Assembly (NCBI RefSeq): GCF_033842475.1
Contig: NZ_JAWXYB010000018.1
Span: forward strand, 310,001-374,000
Reading direction: 5' to 3'
Origin: Acidiphilium acidophilum
GTDB lineage: Bacteria; Pseudomonadota; Alphaproteobacteria; Acetobacterales; Acetobacteraceae
DNA: 64,000 nucleotides
Positions 37,822-47,709 of this stretch are shown here, piece by piece. Every line of letters begins with the position of its first letter. The first letter of the stretch is position 1. The translations under genes were made by a program, and so were the position numbers. The notes under the pieces are model-generated. The model was not told the DNA's origin. It was given only the letters and a program-made list of their open reading frames with translations, and did no database searches.

Positions 37822-38163
37822 TCAGTGAAGAGGGACGCTGATCCCGAAGGACACGCTCGGCGGGCCGTAATAGGCCGGGGGCGGCGGTGCGTAATAGACT
37901 GGCGGCGGCGGCGGTGGTGGTGGCGCATAATAGACCGGCGGCGGCGGCGGATAGAAGCCGGGCGGTCCACCGTAATACCCGCCGTGCCAGTGGCGGTGAT
38001 GCCAGCCGGGATGGCCGTGCCAACCATGACCGTGCCAGCCGCCGTGATCCCAGGGCGGATCGGCCAGCGCCGTGCCGGCTGTCGCGCCAAGACCGATGGT
38101 GCCCGCAAGCAGGGCGACGACGAAGCGTTTGCGCCGGGCGAAACGATCCAGGTTGCCGTTCAT
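37822..38163 (-). CDS. Secreted Gly/His/Tyr/Pro-rich protein
   Basis: 113-residue exported protein with no assignable family. A signal peptide (RRKRFVVALLAGTIGLGATAGTALA) precedes a region dense in Trp, His and Gly (DHGGWHGHGWHGHPGWHHRHWHGG), then Tyr/Pro repeats of the PPPPVYYAPP type. The ATG has AAGGAG 8 nt upstream, so the gene looks real. The His cluster could bind metal. Similar low-complexity envelope proteins are common in acidophilic and soil alphaproteobacteria, without known roles. Confidence 0.7.
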   Translation of the reverse strand: MNGNLDRFARRKRFVVALLAGTIGLGATAGTALADPPWDHGGWHGHGWHGHPGWHHRHWHGGYYGGPPGFYPPPPPVYYAPPPPPPPPVYYAPPPPAYYGPPSVSFGISVPLH

Positions 38164-38401
38164 GGTCGAAACTCCTTGTTAACCTCGCCATGATATAAGC
38201 AGTCATCATGGCAGGGGAGGGGCGGCAATTCGGGCAAAATGTGGCTGACCGAAATTTCATCTGAACCGGGCCGGGCGTGGCGTTAAAATCGGCTGTGCCC
38301 CTTGCGGAACGGGCGACCGGGCGGGCATTGTCCGGCGTAATGACATGTCCCGGACCGAGCATCGGTAGAAATGGCCGTTGCGACCTGGCGGATAGCGGGT
38401 C

Positions 38402-38785
38402 GTGAAGCGTCGTCTGCGCGGCATCATCCTGCCGCTCCTCCTGCTGATCGTGACCGGGTATTTCGTGTTCAATGCGATCAACGGCTCGCGAGGCATCACC
38501 GCCCAGCGCCATGACCGCGCGATTCTCGCGACCGATACCGCCACTCTCGGTTCGGTGAAGCAGCGGCAGGATCGCTGGCAGTCGCGGGTGGACGCCCTGC
38601 GCCATCACGCCATCGCCCGCGACATGCTGAACGAACAGGCGCGCGCCGTGCTCAATCTTGCCAATCCGGACGATCTGGCGGTGCCCCTGCCGCCGGCCCC
38701 GAATAGCGCGCCCCCGGCGGCTCAGACCGGTTCGCAGCCGGGTGCCAAGCCGCATGTCGAGTCCAAATCCCCATCGCCACCCTGA
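38402..38785 (+). CDS. ftsB: FtsB/DivIC-type septum formation initiator
   Basis: Bitopic cell-division protein of 127 residues: short cytoplasmic RR tail, one membrane helix (GIILPLLLLIVTGYFVFNAI), then a periplasmic coiled coil with DTATLGSVKQRQDRWQSRVDALR and HHAIARDMLNEQARAVLNLANPDDLAV, the pattern of alphaproteobacterial FtsB. The C-terminus is Pro/Ala-rich. Start is a GTG at 38402. It lies just before pdhA, a position often seen in alphaproteobacteria. Confidence 0.87.
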   Translation: MKRRLRGIILPLLLLIVTGYFVFNAINGSRGITAQRHDRAILATDTATLGSVKQRQDRWQSRVDALRHHAIARDMLNEQARAVLNLANPDDLAVPLPPAPNSAPPAAQTGSQPGAKPHVESKSPSPP

Positions 38786-38865
38786 ACCGCAACTGGCGCG
38801 CGTCTCGGTTGCATCGCTGACGCCCCGATCCGCCGGTCTGCCCGATTTGTCGAGTGGATGAAGCG

Positions 38866-38888
38866 CGTTAACCATAAATCGGTTAACG
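38866..38888. promoter_or_regulatory. Inverted repeat upstream of pdhA
   Basis: CGTTAACC-ATAAATC-GGTTAACG has perfect 8-bp arms and a 7-bp spacer, 100 bp before pdhA. The left arm with its spacer contains TTAACCAT, the CtrA half-site motif of alphaproteobacteria, but the two TTAA cores are 11 bp apart rather than the 7 bp of a full CtrA box. A dedicated pdh repressor is equally possible. Confidence 0.55.
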
Positions 38889-38987
38889 TTCATATTGCGT
38901 TGCACAACCAATGTTTTTCCGCTGCCGCGCTTGCCATTTGATCGCGTTGCGGCGATTGAGGAACAGTCTGACCGCATGGAGGGGATC

Positions 38988-40022
38988 ATGGCTGCGCGCC
39001 AAGCGAAATCTGCGTCTAAGGCATCCGCGAAACCGAGTCGCAAAGGGGCGCGTCCTGTGGCGCCGGGTCGTGACGAATTGCTCGCCGCCTATTCGAAAAT
39101 GCTGCTGATCCGCCGGTTCGAGGAAAAGGCCGGGCAATTGTACGGCATGGGGCTGATCGGCGGTTTCTGTCATCTCTATATCGGGCAGGAAGCCGTGGTG
39201 ACCGGCATGCAGATGGCGCTGGAACCGGGCGATCAGGTCATCACCTCCTATCGCGATCACGGGCATATGCTGGCCTGCGAAATGGACCCGAAGGGCGTGA
39301 TGGCCGAGTTGACCGGCCGATCCGGCGGGTATTCGCACGGCAAGGGCGGCTCGATGCATATGTTCTCCAAGGAGAAGGGGTTCTATGGCGGGCACGGCAT
39401 CGTGGGCGCGCAGGTGTCGCTCGGAACCGGTCTCGCCTTCGCCAATCGCTATCGCGGCAACGACCGGGTCTGCGTGACCTATTTCGGCGAGGGCGCGTCG
39501 AACCAGGGCCAGGTGTTCGAAAGCTTCAACCTCGCCGCGCTGATGAAGCTGCCGGTGATTTTCGTGATCGAGAACAACCGTTACGGCATGGGGACCAGCG
39601 TCGAGCGCGCTTCGGCCTCGCGCGATCTCAGCCAGAACGGTGCGCCGTGGCACATTCCAGGCTTGCAGGTGGACGGGATGGACGTGATGGCGGTGAAGGC
39701 GGCGGGCGAGCAGGCGGTGGCGCATTGCCGCGCCGGCAACGGGCCGTTTCTGCTCGAAATGAAGACCTATCGCTATCGCGGACATTCGATGTCCGACCCC
39801 GCGAAGTACCGCACACGCGAGGAGGTCCAGAAAATGCGGACCGAGCATGATTGCATCGATCTGGTCCGCAAGGCGCTGGAGCAGCAGGGCGAGACCGAAG
39901 AGGCGCTCAAGAAGATCGATGACGATATCAAGAAGCGTATTCAGGATGCGGCGGATTTCGCGCAGCAGAGTCCCGAACCGGATGAAGCCGAACTCTGGAC
40001 CGATATTCTGGTGGAAGCATAA
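38988..40022 (+). CDS. pdhA: Pyruvate dehydrogenase E1 component, alpha subunit
   Basis: Thiamine-diphosphate subunit of the pyruvate dehydrogenase complex, converting pyruvate to acetyl-CoA with PdhB, PdhC and Lpd. 344 residues: MLLIRRFEEKAGQLYGMG, YRDHGHMLACEMDP, HGKGGSMHMFS, the ThDP-binding GEGASNQGQVFESFNLAAL...ENNRYGMGTS and the phosphorylation-loop-like RYRGHSMSDPAKYRTREEV. A GGAGG site 5 nt before the ATG at 38988 fixes the start. pdhB follows 3 nt later. Confidence 0.97.
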   Translation: MAARQAKSASKASAKPSRKGARPVAPGRDELLAAYSKMLLIRRFEEKAGQLYGMGLIGGFCHLYIGQEAVVTGMQMALEPGDQVITSYRDHGHMLACEMDPKGVMAELTGRSGGYSHGKGGSMHMFSKEKGFYGGHGIVGAQVSLGTGLAFANRYRGNDRVCVTYFGEGASNQGQVFESFNLAALMKLPVIFVIENNRYGMGTSVERASASRDLSQNGAPWHIPGLQVDGMDVMAVKAAGEQAVAHCRAGNGPFLLEMKTYRYRGHSMSDPAKYRTREEVQKMRTEHDCIDLVRKALEQQGETEEALKKIDDDIKKRIQDAADFAQQSPEPDEAELWTDILVEA

Positions 40023-40025
40023 ATC

Positions 40026-41378
40026 ATGAGCACTGAAGTGTTGATGCCCGCGCTGAGCCCGACCATGACCGAGGGCAAGCTCGCGAAATGGCTCAAGAAA
40101 GTCGGCGATCAGGTGAAATCCGGTGACGTTCTGGCCGAAATCGAGACCGACAAGGCGACGATGGAGGTCGAGGCGGTCGATGAGGGCGAGTTGCTGAAAA
40201 TCCTGGTTCCCGAAGGCACCGAGAGCGTGGCGGTCAACGCGCCGATCGCCGTGCTCGGCACCAAGGGCGAAAGCGTGGCGGCGTCTCCCGCGCCGAAGCC
40301 CGAAGCCGAACCCGCTGCTGCGACCAGACCGGAACCAAAATCCGAGTCCAAGGCCGCGCCGAAGCCTTCATCGGCCCCGTCCAGCGACAAGGATTGGGGA
40401 CCGACGAGCGAAATCACCGTCCGCGAGGCCCTGCGCGATGCGATGGCCGCCGAGATGCGCCGCGATGGCGATGTGTTTCTGATGGGCGAGGAAGTTGCGC
40501 AGTATCAGGGCGCCTACAAGATCAGCCAGGGCCTGCTCGACGAATTCGGCGAGACGCGCGTGATCGATACGCCGATCACCGAACACGGGTTCACCGGCAT
40601 GGCGGTGGGGGCAGCGATGTCCGGCCTGAAACCGATCGTCGAGTTCATGACCTTCAATTTCGCGATGCAGGCGATCGACCAGATCATCAATTCGGCGGCG
40701 AAAACCCTTTATATGTCCGGCGGGCAGATGGGGTGCCCGGTGGTGTTTCGCGGTCCCAACGGGGCTGCCGCCCGCGTCGCCGCCCAGCACAGCCAGTGCT
40801 ACGCCTCGTGGTATGCGCATTGCCCGGGGCTCAAGGTCGTCGCACCGTATTCCGCGGCGGATGCCAAGGGCTTGCTGCGCGCGGCGATCCGCGATCCCAA
40901 CCCGGTGATCTTTCTGGAGAACGAGATTCTTTACGGGCATAAATTCGACGTGCCGACCGATGAGGATTTCATCCTGCCGATCGGAAAGGCCAAAATCGAG
41001 CGGTCGGGCGAGGATGTCACCATCGTCGCGTTTTCGCTGATGGTCGATGTCGCGCTGAAAGCCGCCGAACTGCTCGACCAGCAGGGGATTTCGGCCGAGG
41101 TGATCAATCTGCGGACCATCCGCCCGCTCGATATCGAGACCATCGTTGCCTCGGTGAAAAAGACCAGCCGGGTCGTCAGCGTCGAGGAAGGCTGGCCGTT
41201 TGCCGGCATCGGCGCCGAGATTGCCACGCAGATCACCGAACACGCGTTCGACTGGCTGGACGCGCCGCCGACCCGGGTTTCCGGCCTCGATGTGCCGATG
41301 CCCTACGCCGCCAATCTCGAAAAACTGGCGCTGCCCCAGCCGAACTGGGTGGTCGATGCCGTGAAAAAACTGTTCTGA
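40026..41378 (+). CDS. pdhB: Pyruvate dehydrogenase E1 beta subunit with N-terminal lipoyl domain
   Basis: 450-residue fusion. Residues 1-80 form a lipoyl domain with attachment lysine in [17 protein letters not shown]. An Ala/Pro/Lys linker (85-125) follows, then the E1 beta transketolase-like domain ([35 protein letters not shown]...). This arrangement is characteristic of alphaproteobacteria such as Sinorhizobium and Zymomonas. The first 70 residues are nearly the same as the start of pdhC, indicating an origin by domain duplication. Confidence 0.97.
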   Translation: MSTEVLMPALSPTMTEGKLAKWLKKVGDQVKSGDVLAEIETDKATMEVEAVDEGELLKILVPEGTESVAVNAPIAVLGTKGESVAASPAPKPEAEPAAATRPEPKSESKAAPKPSSAPSSDKDWGPTSEITVREALRDAMAAEMRRDGDVFLMGEEVAQYQGAYKISQGLLDEFGETRVIDTPITEHGFTGMAVGAAMSGLKPIVEFMTFNFAMQAIDQIINSAAKTLYMSGGQMGCPVVFRGPNGAAARVAAQHSQCYASWYAHCPGLKVVAPYSAADAKGLLRAAIRDPNPVIFLENEILYGHKFDVPTDEDFILPIGKAKIERSGEDVTIVAFSLMVDVALKAAELLDQQGISAEVINLRTIRPLDIETIVASVKKTSRVVSVEEGWPFAGIGAEIATQITEHAFDWLDAPPTRVSGLDVPMPYAANLEKLALPQPNWVVDAVKKLF

Positions 41379-41393
41379 ACCGGGAGCGCTGCC

Positions 41394-42692
41394 ATGGCCA
41401 CCAACATCCTGATGCCGGCCCTGTCGCCCACCATGACCGAGGGCACCCTCGCGAAATGGCTGAAAAAAGAGGGCGATACCATCAAATCCGGCGATGTCAT
41501 CGCCGAGATCGAGACCGACAAGGCGACCATGGAGGTCGAGGCGGTCGATGAGGGCGTCCTCGGCAGAATTCTGGTCGCGGCGGGTACCGAGGGCGTTGCG
41601 GTGAACGCGCCGATCGCCGTGCTGGTCGATGCCGGTGAGGCGGTGCCGAGCGCGGCAGCGGCTCCGGCTCCAAAAGCTGAGGCTCCCGCACCAAAGGCCG
41701 CCGCCGAGGCGACGCCGGCCCCTGCGCCGCGCGGCGAACCCAAGGCGAACGGGCACGATGCCAGCGATCATGGCGAGCGTATTTTTGCCTCGCCGCTCGC
41801 GCGCCGCATGGCGCAGCAGGCCGGACTCGATCTGGCGGGCATCACAGGGTCCGGGCCGAACGGGCGCATCGTCAAGGCCGATATCGATGCCGCCCGCGGC
41901 AAGGCACATGCCCCGGCCAGCGCGCCGCAAGCGACACAAGCCAGCCTGCCGCAGGCGGTCCCCGTCAGCGCGCCGCAGGCGGCACCGATCACCGCGCCGC
42001 ACGATGCTGTGCCGCATTCCTCGATGCGCAAGGTCATCGCCAGGCGGCTTCAGGCCGCGAAGCAGACGATCCCCCATTTCTATCTGTCGATGGATGTCGA
42101 ACTCGACGCCCTGCTGAAACTGCGCGCTGACCTCAATGCCCAGTCGCCCAAGGATGGCGCGGGCGCGTTCAAGCTTTCGGTCAACGACCTGATCATCAAG
42201 GCCAGCGCCATCGCGCTGCGCCGGGTCCCCGCCGCCAATGCCAGCTTCACCGACGAGGCCATGATCCGCTATCACGATGTGGATATTTCGGTTGCCGTCG
42301 CGATTCCCGATGGACTGATCACCCCGATCGTCCGCAAGGCCGACCAGAAAGGCCTCGCCGCGATCAGCAACGAAATGAAGGACCTCGCGGCCCGCGCCAA
42401 ATCCGGCAAGCTGAAACCCGAGGAATTCCAGGGTGGATCGTTCTCGATCAGCAACCTCGGCATGTTCGGCATCACCAGCTTCTCCGCCATCATCAACCCG
42501 CCGCAAGGAGCCATCCTCGCGATCGGCGCGGGCGAGAAACGCCCGGTGGTGCGCGGGTCGGAACTCGCGATCGCCACGGTGATGACCGTGACGCTGTCGT
42601 GCGATCACCGCGTGGTCGATGGCGCGATCGGGGCGGAGTTCCTCGCGGCGTTCAAGGCGATCGTCGAGGCGCCGTTGAGTTTGATGCTTTAA
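41394..42692 (+). CDS. pdhC: Pyruvate dehydrogenase E2, dihydrolipoamide acetyltransferase
   Basis: Core acetyltransferase of the complex, 432 residues. One lipoyl domain ([17 protein letters not shown]), a peripheral-subunit-binding domain ([35 protein letters not shown]), an Ala/Pro/Gln linker, and a catalytic domain ending in the active-site [16 protein letters not shown] with catalytic His. Repeat R4 begins 8 nt after its stop and separates it from the GNAT and lpdA genes. Confidence 0.97.
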   Translation: MATNILMPALSPTMTEGTLAKWLKKEGDTIKSGDVIAEIETDKATMEVEAVDEGVLGRILVAAGTEGVAVNAPIAVLVDAGEAVPSAAAAPAPKAEAPAPKAAAEATPAPAPRGEPKANGHDASDHGERIFASPLARRMAQQAGLDLAGITGSGPNGRIVKADIDAARGKAHAPASAPQATQASLPQAVPVSAPQAAPITAPHDAVPHSSMRKVIARRLQAAKQTIPHFYLSMDVELDALLKLRADLNAQSPKDGAGAFKLSVNDLIIKASAIALRRVPAANASFTDEAMIRYHDVDISVAVAIPDGLITPIVRKADQKGLAAISNEMKDLAARAKSGKLKPEEFQGGSFSISNLGMFGITSFSAIINPPQGAILAIGAGEKRPVVRGSELAIATVMTVTLSCDHRVVDGAIGAEFLAAFKAIVEAPLSLML

Positions 42693-42700
42693 GGGGGCGA

Positions 42701-42834
42701 GGAAGGTGTTCTTTTTTGAAAAAAAGAACCAAAAAACTTTTTTGAGCTGGGCCGTGGGCTGTGGCGTCCGTGCGCCCCGGACCCGGATCAATGAAAGTTT
42801 TTGCTTCTTTTTACAAAAAGAAGCCTTCCCTTCC
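42701..42834. repeat. Nested-palindrome intergenic element, copy R4
   Basis: Full copy inside the pdh gene run: GGAAGG flank, GTTCTTTTTTG/AAAAAAAGAAC hairpin, AAAAAACTTTTTT, GC-rich centre, AAAGTTTTT, GCTTCTTTTT/AAAAAGAAGC hairpin, CCTTCC flank. It ends 2 nt before the GNAT start codon. Confidence 0.85.
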
Positions 42835-42836
42835 TG

Positions 42837-43331
42837 ATGGCCAGTATCTCCCTCCGCCCGGCCCAACCGGATGACGTGCCCGCGCTGCTCGGCCTCGTTC
42901 ACGACCTCGCAATTTACGAGCGCGCCCCCAATGCCGTCGAAATGACCGCGCCGATGCTCCATGCGGCCTTGTTCGGCGATGCGCCGCTGGCCCGCGCGGT
43001 CGTTGCCGTCGCCGACGACATCCTCGGCTTCGCGGTCTATTTCACGACATTCTCGACCTGGACCGGCAAGGCCGGGCTTTATCTGGAAGATCTGTTCGTC
43101 AAACCCGAAGCGCGGGGCCGGGGCATCGGCAAGGCGCTCCTGCGGCATCTGGCCGGCGAGGCGATCCGCCGCGATTGCGCCCGGCTCGAATGGCAGGTGC
43201 TCGATTGGAACGAGCCCGCCATCGCGTTCTACAAATCCCTCGGTGCCGAACCGCTCGATGAATGGACGCGCTATCGCGTCAAAGGCGCGGCGCTCGCGGC
43301 CCTCGCCAATCAGGAGACCCTTCATGGCTGA
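42837..43331 (+). CDS. GNAT-family N-acetyltransferase
   Basis: 164-residue acetyltransferase; substrate unknown, though the sequence resembles diamine (spermidine-type) acetyltransferases. Visible motifs: SLRPAQPDDVPALLGLVHDLAIYE at the N-terminus, the acetyl-CoA loop VKPEARGRGIGKALLRHLAGEA, and WNEPAIAFYKSLGAEPLDEW. The ATG at 42837 directly follows repeat R4 and has no visible ribosome-binding site. The stop overlaps the lpdA start by 8 nt, so lpdA may depend on its translation. Confidence 0.9.
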   Translation: MASISLRPAQPDDVPALLGLVHDLAIYERAPNAVEMTAPMLHAALFGDAPLARAVVAVADDILGFAVYFTTFSTWTGKAGLYLEDLFVKPEARGRGIGKALLRHLAGEAIRRDCARLEWQVLDWNEPAIAFYKSLGAEPLDEWTRYRVKGAALAALANQETLHG

Positions 43332-44721
43332 TCAGACATTCGACGTCATCGTGGTTGGCGGCGGGCCGGGCGGCTACGTCACCGCCATTCGCGCGACGCA
43401 GCTTGGCATGAAGACCGCGCTGGTCGAGCGCGAGAATTTGGGCGGCATCTGCCTCAACTGGGGCTGTATCCCGACCAAGGCGCTGCTGCGTTCATCGGAG
43501 ATCAACCATTTGCTGCATAATCTCGGCGAGTTCGGATTTGCGGCGGACAATATACGTTTCGATCTCGCCAAGGTCGTCAAGCGCTCGCGCGGGGTCGCGA
43601 AGCAATTATCCTCGGGCGTCGCGCATCTGATGAAAAAGAACAAGATCACCGTGTTCGATGGTTCGGGCAAACTGGCCGGCAAGAACACGCTCGCGGTTGA
43701 AAAGGACGGCAAGGCGGTCGCCACGCTGACCGCGAACCACATCATTTTCGCAACCGGCGCCCGCGCCCGCATTCTGCCCGGGCTGGAGCCGGACGGGAAA
43801 TTGATCTGGTCGTACCGCGAGGCGATGGTGCCGGACATGATGCCGAAATCGCTGGTGGTGATCGGGTCCGGCGCGATCGGTATCGAATTCGCCAGCTTCT
43901 ATCGCAACATGGGGGCGGAGGTTACGGTGATCGAAGCCCTGCCGCGCATCCTCCCGGTCGAGGACGAGGAAATCTCGGCCTTCATGCACAAGCAGTTCGA
44001 AAAACAGGGCATGAAGCTGCTGACCAAGGCGGTGTTCAAATCGGCGGAGACGGGCAGGGACAACATTACCGTGACCGTCGAAGCCGGCGGCACGGCGCAC
44101 AGGATCACCGCCGATCGCGCGATTTCGGCCATCGGTATCGTCGGCAATTTCGAGAATCTCGGGCTTGAGGCGGCAGGGGTAAAGGTCGAACGCACCCATG
44201 TCGTGGTCGATGGTTTCGGGCGCACCGGCATCGAGGGCATTTACGCGATCGGCGACCTCACCGGGCCGCCCTGGCTCGCGCACAAGGCCAGCCATGAGGG
44301 GATCATCTGCATCGAGAAAATCGCGGGCCTCGATCCGCACGAATTCGAGACCGGCAACATCCCCGGCTGCACCTATTGCCGCCCGCAGGTGGCCTCGGTC
44401 GGCATGACCGAAGCGAAGGCGAAAGAGTCCGGCCGGACCATCAGGGTCGGGCGGTTTCCCTTCATCGGCAACGGCAAGGCGATCGCGATGGGCGAACCTG
44501 AAGGTATCATCAAGACGATTTTCGATGCCGAAACCGGCGAGTTGCTCGGCGCCCACATGGCCGGTGCCGAAGTGACCGAGATGATCCAGGGCTATGTCAT
44601 CGCCCGGCAGCTCGAAACCACCGAAGCCGACCTGATGCACACGGTCTTCCCCCATCCCACGGTCAGTGAAGCGATGCATGAATCGGTGCTTGACGCCTAT
44701 GGTCAGGTCATCCACTTCTGA
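43324..44721 (+). CDS. lpdA: Dihydrolipoamide dehydrogenase
   Basis: FAD flavoprotein (E3) that reoxidises dihydrolipoamide of the pyruvate dehydrogenase complex with NAD. 465 residues: FAD fold [13 protein letters not shown], redox-active disulfide [19 protein letters not shown]-binding [16 protein letters not shown] and the catalytic [10 protein letters not shown]. The ATG at 43324 yields [14 protein letters not shown]. It sits downstream of pdhABC and just before lipA, giving a complete lipoate-dependent module. Confidence 0.97.
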   Translation: MADQTFDVIVVGGGPGGYVTAIRATQLGMKTALVERENLGGICLNWGCIPTKALLRSSEINHLLHNLGEFGFAADNIRFDLAKVVKRSRGVAKQLSSGVAHLMKKNKITVFDGSGKLAGKNTLAVEKDGKAVATLTANHIIFATGARARILPGLEPDGKLIWSYREAMVPDMMPKSLVVIGSGAIGIEFASFYRNMGAEVTVIEALPRILPVEDEEISAFMHKQFEKQGMKLLTKAVFKSAETGRDNITVTVEAGGTAHRITADRAISAIGIVGNFENLGLEAAGVKVERTHVVVDGFGRTGIEGIYAIGDLTGPPWLAHKASHEGIICIEKIAGLDPHEFETGNIPGCTYCRPQVASVGMTEAKAKESGRTIRVGRFPFIGNGKAIAMGEPEGIIKTIFDAETGELLGAHMAGAEVTEMIQGYVIARQLETTEADLMHTVFPHPTVSEAMHESVLDAYGQVIHF

Positions 44722-44725
44722 GCGC

Positions 44726-45673
44726 ATGATGCGTATCGAAATAGATCACCGGGTGAGGCACCCGGAAAAGCAGCACCGGAGCGACAATCCGATCCAGCGC
44801 AAGCCGGCGTGGATCCGGGTGAAGGCGCCGACGCACCCGATCTATCTCGAAACCCGCGACCTCATGCGCGAAAGCGGGCTGGTAACCGTCTGCGAGGAAG
44901 CCGCCTGCCCGAATATCGGCGAATGCTGGTCGCAGCGCCATGCCACCATGATGATCATGGGGGAAATCTGCACCCGTGCCTGCGCATTCTGCAATGTCGC
45001 GACCGGCCACCCCAACCCGCTCGCCGCCGATGAACCTCAGCGTGTCGCCAGCGCCGTCGCAAGGCTCGGTCTTCGCCATGTCGTGATCACCTCGGTCGAT
45101 CGTGACGATCTGCCGGATGGCGGGGCCGCGCATTTCGCCGCCGTGATCGCGGCAATCCGGGCTGCGACGTCGGACACCACCATCGAAATCCTCACGCCGG
45201 ATTTCCTGCGCAAGCCCGGCGCGGTCGAGACCGTCGCCGCCGCCCGGCCCGACGTGTTCAATCACAATCTCGAAACCGTGCCGCGCCTCTACCCCACCAT
45301 CCGCCCCGGCGCGCGCTATTTCCAGTCCCTCCGCCTGCTCGATCAGGCCAAGCGCTTCGATCCATCGATCTTCACGAAATCGGGTCTGATGGTCGGGCTC
45401 GGTGAAACCAGGGCCGAGATCGGTCAGGTGATGGACGATCTGCGGATCGCCGAGGTCGATTTCCTCACCATCGGCCAATATCTGCAACCCACCGTCAAGC
45501 ACGCGGCGGTGGACCGGTTCGTAACGCCCGACGAGTTCGCCGAACTGGCCGCGATGGCGCGGGCCAAGGGGTTCCTGATGGTCTCGGCGACCCCGCTCAC
45601 CCGTTCCTCCTACCATGCCGATGCCGATTTCGCGTCGCTCCGCGCGGCGCGCGCCGCCCGTCTGGCCGCCTGA
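44726..45673 (+). CDS. lipA: Lipoyl synthase LipA
   Basis: Radical-SAM enzyme inserting two sulfurs into octanoyl groups on lipoyl domains. 315 residues with the auxiliary-cluster cysteines in [15 protein letters not shown] and the radical-SAM [13 protein letters not shown] (CxxxCxxC), plus the C-terminal serine motif [11 protein letters not shown]. Two adjacent ATGs (44726 and 44729) could serve as start. Substrates for it (lipoylated PdhB and PdhC) are encoded just upstream. Confidence 0.97.
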   Translation: MMRIEIDHRVRHPEKQHRSDNPIQRKPAWIRVKAPTHPIYLETRDLMRESGLVTVCEEAACPNIGECWSQRHATMMIMGEICTRACAFCNVATGHPNPLAADEPQRVASAVARLGLRHVVITSVDRDDLPDGGAAHFAAVIAAIRAATSDTTIEILTPDFLRKPGAVETVAAARPDVFNHNLETVPRLYPTIRPGARYFQSLRLLDQAKRFDPSIFTKSGLMVGLGETRAEIGQVMDDLRIAEVDFLTIGQYLQPTVKHAAVDRFVTPDEFAELAAMARAKGFLMVSATPLTRSSYHADADFASLRAARAARLAA

Positions 45674-45675
45674 GC

Positions 45676-46143
45676 ATGCCGAAATATTCCGAGCGCAAAC
45701 TGGTGCCCTACCGCCCCGACCAGATGTTCGATCTGGTCGCGGATGTCGGCAAATACCCGCAATTCCTGCCGTGGTGCGTCGGCGCGCGAATCCGCTCGCG
45801 CCAGGGCGACAATCTCGTCGCCGACCTCACCATCGGTTTCGGCCCGTTCCGCGAAAGCTTCACCTCCCGCGTGACGCTGGACGCGCCCGAACGCATCCAT
45901 GTTCACTACGAGAACGGGCCGTTCAAATATCTGCGCAACGAATGGCGCTTCATCCCCGATCCGCGCGGCACCGTGATCGATTTCTACGTCGATTTCGAGT
46001 TCCGCAGCTTCATCCTGCAGAAAGCGATCGGCGCGGTATTCGCCGAAGCGGTGCGGCGAATGGTCGCGGCGTTCCTCACCCGGGCGCGGGCGATCTATGG
46101 CGCGCCGCAGATTGCGAAAGTGCCGGAGGAGGTTAAGGTTTAG
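45676..46143 (+). CDS. RatA/Coq10-type START-domain protein
   Basis: 155-residue lipid-binding-fold protein of the polyketide cyclase/dehydrase family: YRPDQMFDLVADVGKYPQFLPWCVGARI and a C-terminal helix AVFAEAVRRMVAAFLTRARAIYG. Bacterial homologues are called RatA (proposed ribosome-association toxin), and mitochondrial ones are Coq10, needed for ubiquinone function. The Coq10-like role is more plausible in alphaproteobacteria. It starts 2 nt after lipA; its stop is adjacent to repeat R5. Confidence 0.9.
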   Translation: MPKYSERKLVPYRPDQMFDLVADVGKYPQFLPWCVGARIRSRQGDNLVADLTIGFGPFRESFTSRVTLDAPERIHVHYENGPFKYLRNEWRFIPDPRGTVIDFYVDFEFRSFILQKAIGAVFAEAVRRMVAAFLTRARAIYGAPQIAKVPEEVKV

Positions 46144-46269
46144 GGCTGCTTTTTTGAAAAAAAGTAGAAAAAAACTTCCGCTCCCTGCGGCACGATCCGG
46201 TCACGCCACCGTGCCCCAACCAAAGAGAGTTTTTTGGTTCTTTTTTGCAAAAAAGAACCCTTCCTTCCT
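46144..46269. repeat. Nested-palindrome intergenic element, copy R5
   Basis: Full copy beginning at the base after the ratA stop and ending 11 nt before the threonine aldolase start. Its GC-rich centre matches the other copies only when read on the minus strand, so R5 is inverted relative to the rest. Hairpins: CTTTTTTGAAAAAAAG-type on the left, GGTTCTTTTTTGCAAAAAAGAACC on the right. Confidence 0.85.
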
Positions 46270-46280
46270 GAAAGCACCCC

Positions 46281-47339
46281 ATGTACGCCCCCCTCCCGCT
46301 CGACCCGACCGCCCCGCCGGTCACGATCAATCTGTTTTCCGACACCCAGACCCGCCCTTCGCGCGCCATGCGCGAAGCGATGCTCGATGCCGAGGTCGGC
46401 GACGAACAACTCGGGCTCGACCCCACGGTCAACGCCCTCTGTGCCCGGGTCGCTGCCCTGCTCGGCAAGGAGGCGGCGATGTTCCTGCCCTCCGGGGCGA
46501 TGTGCAATTCGGTCGCCATCCTGACCCATTGCCGCCCCGGCGATGAAATCATCGCCCACGAGTCCGCCCATATCATCGAGGCCGAGGGCGGCGCACCCTG
46601 GGCGCTGGCCGGCGCGCGGGTGCACGGGCTGCACGGTGCACGCGGCTTTTTCACCCCGGACGATCTGCGCGCCAGCCTGCGCGCCCCCTCGCGCTATTCC
46701 GCCCCGCAGACCCTGCTCGAAGTCGAGCAGACCTCCAACCTCGGCGGCGGTGCGATCTGGCCGCTCGATGTGCTGCAACAGCTTGCCGGCATCGCGCATG
46801 AGGCGGGCATGGCCACCCATATGGATGGCGCGCGGCTGATGAACGCGGTGGTCGCCTCCGGCATTGCCGCCGCCGATTATGCCGCCCCGTTCGACACTGC
46901 GTGGATCGATTTCACCAAGGGGCTCGGCGCGCCGCTCGGTGCCGTGCTCGCGGGATCGGCGGAGGTGATCGACCGGGCATGGCGCTGGAAGCAGCGGCTC
47001 GGCGGCGCGCTGCGCCAGGCCGGCATCTGCGCCGCCGCCTGCCTGTATGCGCTCGATCACAATGTCGATCGGCTGGCCGAGGATCACGCCAATGCGCGGC
47101 GGCTCGCGGCGGGGCTGGCCGGGATTGCCGGGTTGCAGGTCGAAACCCCCGAGACCAATCTGGTCTATGCCGATGTCGCCGCCAGTGGCCGATCGCCGAA
47201 CGACTGGGCGGCCTCACTGCGCGCCCAGGGTATCATGGTCTCGGTGATGGGCCGCACAAGGCTGCGGCTCTGCACGCATCTCGATGTGACCGCCGGGATG
47301 ATCGAGACGACGATCGCGGCCTTCACCGCGATCAACTGA
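46281..47339 (+). CDS. ltaE: Low-specificity threonine aldolase
   Basis: PLP enzyme splitting threonine to glycine and acetaldehyde. 352 residues: NLFSDTQTRPSRAMREAMLDAEVGDEQLGLDPTV, FLPSGAMCN, HESAHIIEAEGG and the PLP lysine in WIDFTKGLGAPLGAVLAG. The start follows repeat R5 and lacks an obvious ribosome-binding site. Its stop overlaps the convergent xre gene by 8 bp. Confidence 0.95.
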   Translation: MYAPLPLDPTAPPVTINLFSDTQTRPSRAMREAMLDAEVGDEQLGLDPTVNALCARVAALLGKEAAMFLPSGAMCNSVAILTHCRPGDEIIAHESAHIIEAEGGAPWALAGARVHGLHGARGFFTPDDLRASLRAPSRYSAPQTLLEVEQTSNLGGGAIWPLDVLQQLAGIAHEAGMATHMDGARLMNAVVASGIAAADYAAPFDTAWIDFTKGLGAPLGAVLAGSAEVIDRAWRWKQRLGGALRQAGICAAACLYALDHNVDRLAEDHANARRLAAGLAGIAGLQVETPETNLVYADVAASGRSPNDWAASLRAQGIMVSVMGRTRLRLCTHLDVTAGMIETTIAAFTAIN

Positions 47340-47709
47340 CCCGGCCACCCTCGGTTTCGCCCTCCTGCAACAACGCGTCGATCGCCGCGACAGTCGCAGG
47401 CGGCAGATGGCGGAGCCGGCGGGCGAAGCGGTTGGCCAGGGCCGTCTGCTCGGGCGTCAACCCCGCGCTGTCGAGGCGGAGTTTCGGTTTCGACACCCGC
47501 GCCAGATCGGCCAGATCATGCGCGTCGTCCCAAATCAGGCCGAACTTCTCGCAGATCTGATGGATCAGCCCCGGTGAGGGCGCGCCGCGACGGCCATGTT
47601 CCAATGCCGAAAGATAGGCGGGCGAGATATCGAGCGCCGCCGCCATGGCCCGCAGGGTGATCCGGCGTTCGGCGCGGAGCGCGCGCAGCCGGGCGCCGAA
47701 CGGTGTCAT
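47332..47709 (-). CDS. XRE-family helix-turn-helix regulator
   Basis: 125-residue DNA-binding protein. HTH at residues 5-60: GARLRALRAERRITLRAMAAALDISPAYLSALEHGRRGAPS, followed by a helical region and a C-terminal helix found in alphaproteobacterial homologues that accompany Smr or murein-enzyme genes. It overlaps the smr stop by 4 nt. Target genes unknown. Confidence 0.9.
   Translation of the reverse strand: MTPFGARLRALRAERRITLRAMAAALDISPAYLSALEHGRRGAPSPGLIHQICEKFGLIWDDAHDLADLARVSKPKLRLDSAGLTPEQTALANRFARRLRHLPPATVAAIDALLQEGETEGGRVS

Noticed and set aside
40368-43325. A 985-codon open frame on the minus strand across pdhB and pdhC
   Set aside because: It is the antisense of well-supported pdh genes. 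Its translation is rich in Asp, Gly, Arg and His with no domain, as expected for a shadow in GC-rich DNA. The long plus-strand frames at 21415-24177, 18469-20754 and 25775-28615 were rejected on the same grounds.
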